NCBI GenBank assembly: GCA_021816165.1
Contig: JAKAYZ010000024.1
Coordinates: forward strand, 1 to 10,511
Direction of reading: 5' to 3'
Source: Planctomycetota bacterium
Lineage (GTDB): Bacteria > Planctomycetota > Phycisphaerae > WQYP01
DNA length: 10,511 bases
A program made the translations under genes and the position numbers. The number at the start of each line of letters is the position of its first letter. Position 1 is the stretch's first letter. Of the stretch, positions 5,358-10,511 are shown piece after piece. The notes under the pieces are model-generated. The model ran no database searches. It saw only the letters and a program-made list of their open reading frames with translations, and had not been told where the DNA came from.

Positions 5358-7602
5358 AATTCCACTGCTGTTAAGCGGCCTGCTGCTGGCGGGCATTCCG
5401 GTGGTCATTCATATGATGCACCGCAGCCGCACCACGCCTGTGGAATGGGGTGCGATGATGTTTCTGCAGGCCACTGAAGTGATCCAGAAAAAGCGCCGCG
5501 ATATCGAGCATTGGCTGTTGCTGTTGCTGCGCATGGCGCTGCTGGCCTTGCTGGCGCTTTTACTGGCCAAGCCGCTGCTGCCGGTGGGGCGGTTTAACCC
5601 GCTGTCCGGAAATGCCGCCAGCGATGTGGTGGTGGTGCTGGATCACGGTGTTTCATCCGGCTACATGGACGGCCGGCGCACCTTGTTTCAGCACGGTGTT
5701 GATGTTGTGCGCCGGATTGCCGCCGGTCTTCGCCCGTCGGATACCCTGTCCGTGGTGCTGGCGCAGCGCCGGCCGGTTTCGCTGACCCGCCGACCGGTAT
5801 CGGCGGCCGATCGCGGGGCGATTGAACAAAGGATTCTTCAACCGTTGCGGCTGTTGCCGCCGGGCCTTACCGGCTCATCCATTCCCAAGGCCATTGCTTA
5901 TGCGCGTCGTTTTTCGCGGCGCGGCGTGAATTATCAGAAGATCATTTTTGTGGTTTCCGGCGAGCAGCGCGTTTCCTGGCAGGTGGGTCATCCGTCGCTC
6001 TGGAAGGCCACGCTGGAAAACGGCCGCCGAACCGCGGGCCGCTACCGCGTATTCAATCTGCCTACGCATCTGACCCGTGCACAGTCGGATATTGCCGTCG
6101 GGGCGCTGCATATCCAGCCGTCGCTGCCGGGCGCCGGTTATCCGGCCCAGATTTATTTTTCCGTTTCCAATTCCGGTCCGCTGTCCCTTTCCACCATACC
6201 CCTGGTGCTCAGCGTGGATGGCGCCCCGGTGGATCACCAGACATTGCCCGAACTTTCCGCCGGCCAGACGTTGACGGTTGTTTTCAAGCATCGGTTTCGT
6301 CATGCCGGATCCCACTGGATCAAAGTAAGCACGCCGCTGCACGACGGCCTCGCCGCGGACAATCGTTCGTTGGCGGCGGTGCGGGTGTGGAACAAAATTC
6401 ATGTGCTCCTGGTGGACAGCCAGTTGTCCTCGGTCGGCAATTTCCGATCCAGCCGGTTTCTCCGGGCGGCGCTGGATCCGTTCAACGTGCATTCCACAAA
6501 CCAGGCTCTGGCCGCGGTGCACGTGGTAAGCATTCAGAAGGCGGCCGGTGAAAAATTGAGCCGATTCGATGCGGTGATCGTTAATGATGCATCCCTGCTG
6601 CCGCCCGCATTTTTGAGACATTTATACGATTTTGCGCACCGCGGCGGCGGCGTCTGGTTTATCCTGGGGCGGCGGACGGATCCGGCCCTGATCAACGGCT
6701 CCCTGCCCGCGGGCGGTTTTGCCCTGGGCAAATTGCTGGGGCAGGTGCATGTAACGCACCCTCCGGCTTTGCTGATCGCCGATCCGCGCAGCAACCTGGT
6801 GCGTCCGCTGGCGGAATTGAGCCGCAATGGAATAGTGGGCGTGGCGATGACCCGCTGGTGGAAGTTCCAGGTGAAAGATCCCGTGGCCAAGGTGATTCTG
6901 GCGGTTGATCAGGGGGATCCGTTGATGATATCCCGGCCGGTGGGATCCCTGGGCGGGCGGGTGGTTCTATCCGCGTTTCCGGTGGACGGTCACTGGAATG
7001 ACTGGCCCACGCGTGCGGGCAGCTTTGTGCCGTTAATCAACCAGGTGGTGGATTCCCTGGCTTTGGGCAAGCGTCGTTTAATAGACCGGCATTATCTGAA
7101 TTCCGGTGATACGTTGATCTGGACCGGGCCGGCGAAGCCGGCGGTGACGGGGGCATGGGTGGCGACTCCGGATGGCTCCGTCAAAATTGTGCAGCCGCAG
7201 CTTACCGCATCGGAGCGCTATCTGATCGCCTGGAATCACACGGATTCCCCCGGGCTTTACACGCTTCACCTCAAACCGCGGGCGGTTCATCCGCGCGTTT
7301 ACTATGCCGTGGGGCTTAACGCTTCCGAACTTTCCGCCAAGCCGATGAGCACGGCGCAAAAAACTTGGCTTCTGCACAATCATTATCTGCAGGCGGATAT
7401 TTCCGCGGCGGGAATCGGCGGGGCCCTGGGTTCGGTGAAGCGCGGCACGCCGTTGTGGCCGCTGCTGGCGCTGCTGGTTCTGCTGATGCTGGTGGCCGAA
7501 GTGTTCTGGTGCCGCCGTATGGCGCGGCGCGCCGCCGGTACGGACGTTTCAAACGCCGGCCTGCCCGGCCGCATACTCCACCCGGCGTTGGAGCCCCGGT
7601 GA
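5350..7602 (+). CDS. BatA-like membrane protein with degenerate vWA and amidotransferase-like domain
   Basis: This 750-residue inner-membrane protein starts at ATG 5350, giving MFEIPLLLSGLLLAGIP, the usual opening of the BatA N-terminal domain. An upstream ATG at 5293 would add 19 polar residues without a good ribosome site. Helices lie at 4-22 and 55-75, with the RTTPVEWGAMMFLQ loop between them, and the last helix is at about 701-719 (PLWPLLALLVLLMLVAEVF). Residues 90-205 form a vWA-like domain. Its metal motif reads DHGVS (98-102), with glycine replacing the first serine, so it is probably not metal-binding. Residues 262-345 look like an Ig-like (CARDB-type) domain. Residues 350-570 form an amidotransferase-like Rossmann domain (HVLLVDSQ, DAVIVNDASLLP, GGGVWFILG, WNDWPTRAGSFVPLINQVV) with no catalytic Cys-His visible. 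The tail after 720 is basic and cytoplasmic. Most of the protein should face the periplasm. Confidence 0.88.
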   Translation: MFEIPLLLSGLLLAGIPVVIHMMHRSRTTPVEWGAMMFLQATEVIQKKRRDIEHWLLLLLRMALLALLALLLAKPLLPVGRFNPLSGNAASDVVVVLDHGVSSGYMDGRRTLFQHGVDVVRRIAAGLRPSDTLSVVLAQRRPVSLTRRPVSAADRGAIEQRILQPLRLLPPGLTGSSIPKAIAYARRFSRRGVNYQKIIFVVSGEQRVSWQVGHPSLWKATLENGRRTAGRYRVFNLPTHLTRAQSDIAVGALHIQPSLPGAGYPAQIYFSVSNSGPLSLSTIPLVLSVDGAPVDHQTLPELSAGQTLTVVFKHRFRHAGSHWIKVSTPLHDGLAADNRSLAAVRVWNKIHVLLVDSQLSSVGNFRSSRFLRAALDPFNVHSTNQALAAVHVVSIQKAAGEKLSRFDAVIVNDASLLPPAFLRHLYDFAHRGGGVWFILGRRTDPALINGSLPAGGFALGKLLGQVHVTHPPALLIADPRSNLVRPLAELSRNGIVGVAMTRWWKFQVKDPVAKVILAVDQGDPLMISRPVGSLGGRVVLSAFPVDGHWNDWPTRAGSFVPLINQVVDSLALGKRRLIDRHYLNSGDTLIWTGPAKPAVTGAWVATPDGSVKIVQPQLTASERYLIAWNHTDSPGLYTLHLKPRAVHPRVYYAVGLNASELSAKPMSTAQKTWLLHNHYLQADISAAGIGGALGSVKRGTPLWPLLALLVLLMLVAEVFWCRRMARRAAGTDVSNAGLPGRILHPALEPR

Positions 7603-7638
7603 TTTAATGAATGCCTGGATAATTTAACACGGATTTGT

Positions 7639-10511
7639 ATGACATCGCACCACAATTCCCAATCAACCGCCTGGCATATCACGGCGCATCCGGCTTTCCC
7701 GGCTTGGCTGCTGATTATCCTGATTGTCGCGGCACTGGTGCTGATTGTGTATTTATACCGCGCCCAGCGCTGCGTCGTGCCCCCACGGATTGTCGCGCTG
7801 CTAACCGGAATCCGATTGGCGGAACTGGCGCTGCTGGGATTGCTGTTGTTCGCACCGGCCATAAGTTGGACGCGGGTGGACCGTTCCGCGGGTACCCTGT
7901 GGCTTGTGCTGGACCACAGTCAATCAATGGCGTTCAAGGACGCCCAGGCTCTGCCTGCCGAACGACTGGAGTGGGCCTGCCGCCTGGGCTATATCCCGCC
8001 GCATCTATATCCGGATAAATTGGATGGAATCGCCCAGCGGCTGGCGCTGCAGGATCAACAACTGATGCGGCTGGCGCAAAATTACCGGCAGTTGGACCTC
8101 GCTTTTTCCAAAACCAGCCGCGGGAGACTGCTTAACCGTATCTCCGGCGCCATGCGCCGCTGGAATTCCGGCCTTGCCGCGGAAATTGCCGATCTGGGTG
8201 GACAGGCGGCGGAAGGGGGGATTCGCAATGACTTGGGCCGGATTCACGACATGATGGACCGCGGCCGGGCGGGCCTTTCCCACCCTGTCGCCGGGAAAGC
8301 CGCGCAGGCTCCGCCATTTAACGCCATGCTGGCGGACATGTCTGCCGCCATGAAAAATATTGACGGGCTGGCCCGCCAGGCTGACATGAATTTTCTTAAT
8401 ACCCACGGGCGCGATCCGGTGGTATCCGCGGCCCTCAACCGCATTGCCGCCATGTCGCGCGGGCAATTGGCGGAAGCGATTCTCACGCGCAAAGGGGGAA
8501 ATTCCAAAAATTTTTATTCCATACTTTCCAGTCGTCCCACACGCATGATCAGTTTCGCCGGCAGGGCCTTCAGTCATGCCGGACCGCGGGTCGGGTCTGT
8601 CCGGGCGGTACTTTCCGAGTTGCTTACACCCACGGGAAAATCGACCAATATCAGTGCGGCATTGGCCAAGCTGACGCAGCATTTAAGCCCGGATTCCCAT
8701 GCCAGCGTGGTGCTTGTGTCCGACGGCCGCGGCAACACGGGTCCGGATCCGGTGGAACTCGCCCGTCTGCTGCGGGCGAGGGGTGTGAAATGTTTTACCA
8801 TTTGCGTAGGTTCGGATCAGGAACTGCCGGCGGCGACCATTCACAGCATTCATGCCCCGGAATGGATATTCAAAAATCAGCGAGTGCGGGCGGTGGCTTA
8901 TGTGCATTTAAAACAGCTTGTCGGCAAAACGGTGACGGTACAGCTTATGCGCAGCGGCAAGGTGCTTGAAACCCGCCTGCTGACCGGGGAAAAGCCGGAC
9001 GATTCGCGGCGGGTGCGGTTTAATATACGGCCGCCCGGGCCGGGTGTGTACCGTTATGCCATCCGGATTCCGCCCCTGCCGGAAACGTCGAGTCCGCATG
9101 CGGTGGTGCGGCATTTTCGCGTGGCGGTGCGGCGGGATAAGCTGCGGGTTCTGTTGGTGGATAACCAGCCGCGCTGGGAATACCAGTATCTGGTTAATTA
9201 TCTGTCGCGAAACCCGCGGGTGAAACTGCAGGCGGTGCTGCTGCATCCCGCCGCGATTACCGGCATAATCCCACCGCCGCCGGTGACGGCGTCCCCGGCG
9301 AATCCCAGTTATCTGGCCGGTCGGCTGCCGTCGGGAAAGGCGGGGTGGGCCGCGTTTGACGTGATTATTCTCGGCGATGTTCCGCCCGCGAATTTTCCCG
9401 TATTGGATCAGCAGGCGCTGGCTTCGGCCGTGCGCAACAGCGGTGCGGCTTTGGTGCTTATTTCCGGGGCACGCTATATGCCGACGGCCTGGGCGGACAC
9501 GGCATTGGCCTCGCTGATTCCGGTGAACCTGAAGCGACCCTCCATGGGAACGGTACTGGGCGCCGGCGGCAATCAGGGGTTTGTGCCGGCGCTGGCTCCG
9601 GAAGGGATCGGCTCGCAGTTATCGCAGCTGGCCGGGGCCGGGCAGAGCAACAATGATATTTGGCAGGACATGCCGCATTGGTACTGGCACAGCCCGTACA
9701 TTACCGCACGCCGTCAAGCCAGAGTGCTCTGGACTCTGGCGGCCGCGGGCGGGCATGCCGGCGCCACGGCGCGCCGGGCGCGGCACCGGGCCTTGCTGGC
9801 GTCCATGAGTGTCGGCGCCGGGCGCGTGCTGTATCTGGCCAGTGACCAGACCTGGCGGCTGCGTTATGTCCACGGGCAGGATGTGCAGAATAATTTCTGG
9901 TCGCAGGTGATGCGATGGGCCGCGGGCTCGGAATTACCCGCCGGCGGCAAGTATGTGCGTTTCGGTACGGATAAATCCGTGTATACCTTCGGTCAGACGG
10001 TGCATATCCGTGCGAAAATCCTCGGGCGAAATCTGCTGCCGGATTCCAACAAGGTATTTCACGCCACGGCCCGGCGCATTCAAAAAGCCTCCGCGCTCCC
10101 GGCCCCGGCAGGCCGGGGCGACTCCACTGTGCGGCAGGATGCGCCCATGCTGCACACACCCGGTGCGCCTGGTTTTTATTACGGCAACCTGTCCGGGCTG
10201 GAGCCTGGAAAATACAGCGTTACCCTGCGCGGCGGCGGTATTGCACATCAGCTCAAATCAGATCCCACGGCGGTGGTGCGGCGGTTGACCATTCGTGTCC
10301 GCTCCCGGCAGAATCTTGAATTGACCGACTTAAGCAGTGATCCGGCGGCCATGCGGCGCATCGCCTTGGCCGGAGGTGGTTTAATGGTGCCCGGACCGTA
10401 TGCCAATTTGCTGGCCCGGCGGCTGCCTGAACTGAGCCAGACTTTAAAAATCCACGAGCAGGCCGGGTTGTTTCTGCACCCGCACAGTGGATGGACGAAA
10501 TTCATGCACGC
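7639..10511 (+). CDS. Large vWA/amidotransferase-like membrane protein, 3' end missing
   Basis: This open frame of 957 codons runs off the right edge with no stop. ATG 7639 follows the BatA-like gene by 36 bp and has a weak CGGA 5 nt upstream. Two helices (about 21-40 and 51-76) are followed by a vWA strand with an intact metal motif DHSQS (92-96). The rest of the vWA fold (GKSTNISAALAKL at 333-345, ASVVLVSDGRGNTG at 355-368) comes only after a helical stretch of about 200 residues (110-310). Residues 400-500 look like a beta-sandwich. An amidotransferase-like domain starts at KLRVLLVDNQPRWEYQYL (501-518) and ends in the SDQTWRLR and NNFWSQVMRWAAG motifs seen in such proteins. A final beta-rich domain starts at TFGQTVHIRAKI. 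The large central part should be periplasmic; the missing end may carry another helix. The role is probably as a MoxR client or complex scaffold. Confidence 0.88.
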   Translation, partial: MTSHHNSQSTAWHITAHPAFPAWLLIILIVAALVLIVYLYRAQRCVVPPRIVALLTGIRLAELALLGLLLFAPAISWTRVDRSAGTLWLVLDHSQSMAFKDAQALPAERLEWACRLGYIPPHLYPDKLDGIAQRLALQDQQLMRLAQNYRQLDLAFSKTSRGRLLNRISGAMRRWNSGLAAEIADLGGQAAEGGIRNDLGRIHDMMDRGRAGLSHPVAGKAAQAPPFNAMLADMSAAMKNIDGLARQADMNFLNTHGRDPVVSAALNRIAAMSRGQLAEAILTRKGGNSKNFYSILSSRPTRMISFAGRAFSHAGPRVGSVRAVLSELLTPTGKSTNISAALAKLTQHLSPDSHASVVLVSDGRGNTGPDPVELARLLRARGVKCFTICVGSDQELPAATIHSIHAPEWIFKNQRVRAVAYVHLKQLVGKTVTVQLMRSGKVLETRLLTGEKPDDSRRVRFNIRPPGPGVYRYAIRIPPLPETSSPHAVVRHFRVAVRRDKLRVLLVDNQPRWEYQYLVNYLSRNPRVKLQAVLLHPAAITGIIPPPPVTASPANPSYLAGRLPSGKAGWAAFDVIILGDVPPANFPVLDQQALASAVRNSGAALVLISGARYMPTAWADTALASLIPVNLKRPSMGTVLGAGGNQGFVPALAPEGIGSQLSQLAGAGQSNNDIWQDMPHWYWHSPYITARRQARVLWTLAAAGGHAGATARRARHRALLASMSVGAGRVLYLASDQTWRLRYVHGQDVQNNFWSQVMRWAAGSELPAGGKYVRFGTDKSVYTFGQTVHIRAKILGRNLLPDSNKVFHATARRIQKASALPAPAGRGDSTVRQDAPMLHTPGAPGFYYGNLSGLEPGKYSVTLRGGGIAHQLKSDPTAVVRRLTIRVRSRQNLELTDLSSDPAAMRRIALAGGGLMVPGPYANLLARRLPELSQTLKIHEQAGLFLHPHSGWTKFMH

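Noticed and set aside
4656..5408. Long minus-strand frame opposite the DUF58 gene
   Set aside because: Its composition is Gln/Arg/His-rich as expected from reading DUF58 codons backwards, and it has no domain.
10103..10118. Perfect 7-bp GC inverted repeat inside the last gene
   Set aside because: The 2-nt loop is too tight and it lies in a Pro/Ala/Gly linker of the coding sequence, so it is best explained by GC-rich codons.

Overview
The window comes from a bacterial chromosome of moderately high GC content. All of its genes can be read as intact, apart from two cut by the window edges. The MoxR ATPase / DUF58 / BatA-like / large vWA-amidotransferase-like membrane protein series, with a very large divergent final member, is a layout typical of Planctomycetota. 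The style of the ThyA also fits, but a phylum assignment (perhaps a Phycisphaerae-like lineage) is inference only. No tRNA, rRNA, CRISPR array, transposon or phage gene was seen, and this looks like ordinary core chromosome.

Left half (1-2778), all on the minus strand. Read in the direction of transcription the order is: an orphan PTS EIIA/PtsN-type phosphoacceptor protein, thymidylate synthase (thyA), dihydrofolate reductase (folA), a 75-residue two-helix membrane protein, and the 5' part of a DinB/YfiT-like protein that runs off the left edge. thyA and folA form a metabolic pair: ThyA turns methylene-THF into DHF while making dTMP, and FolA regenerates THF. The small membrane gene and the dinB-like gene each have promoter-like or repeat structure of their own upstream, so they may be separately transcribed.

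Middle (2779-3020) is a divergent intergenic region of 242 bp. It holds a sigma70-like promoter for ptsN with a palindrome in its spacer, a weaker promoter for moxR, and a moxR leader with possible alternative hairpins. It is the longest gene-free stretch in the window.

Right half (3021-10511), all on the plus strand: moxR, a DUF58 gene, a BatA-like three-helix membrane protein with a degenerate vWA fold, and a very large vWA/amidotransferase-like membrane protein that continues past the right edge. By analogy with MoxR/DUF58/Bat systems, the MoxR AAA+ ATPase probably remodels or activates a membrane-linked complex through the vWA-type proteins. The substrate is not known from sequence. The most distinctive points are an approximately 200-residue helical insertion that splits the vWA domain of the last protein, the loss of a metal-site serine in the vWA domain of the BatA-like protein, and a 23-codon reading frame that links the DUF58 stop codon to the BatA-like start codon.
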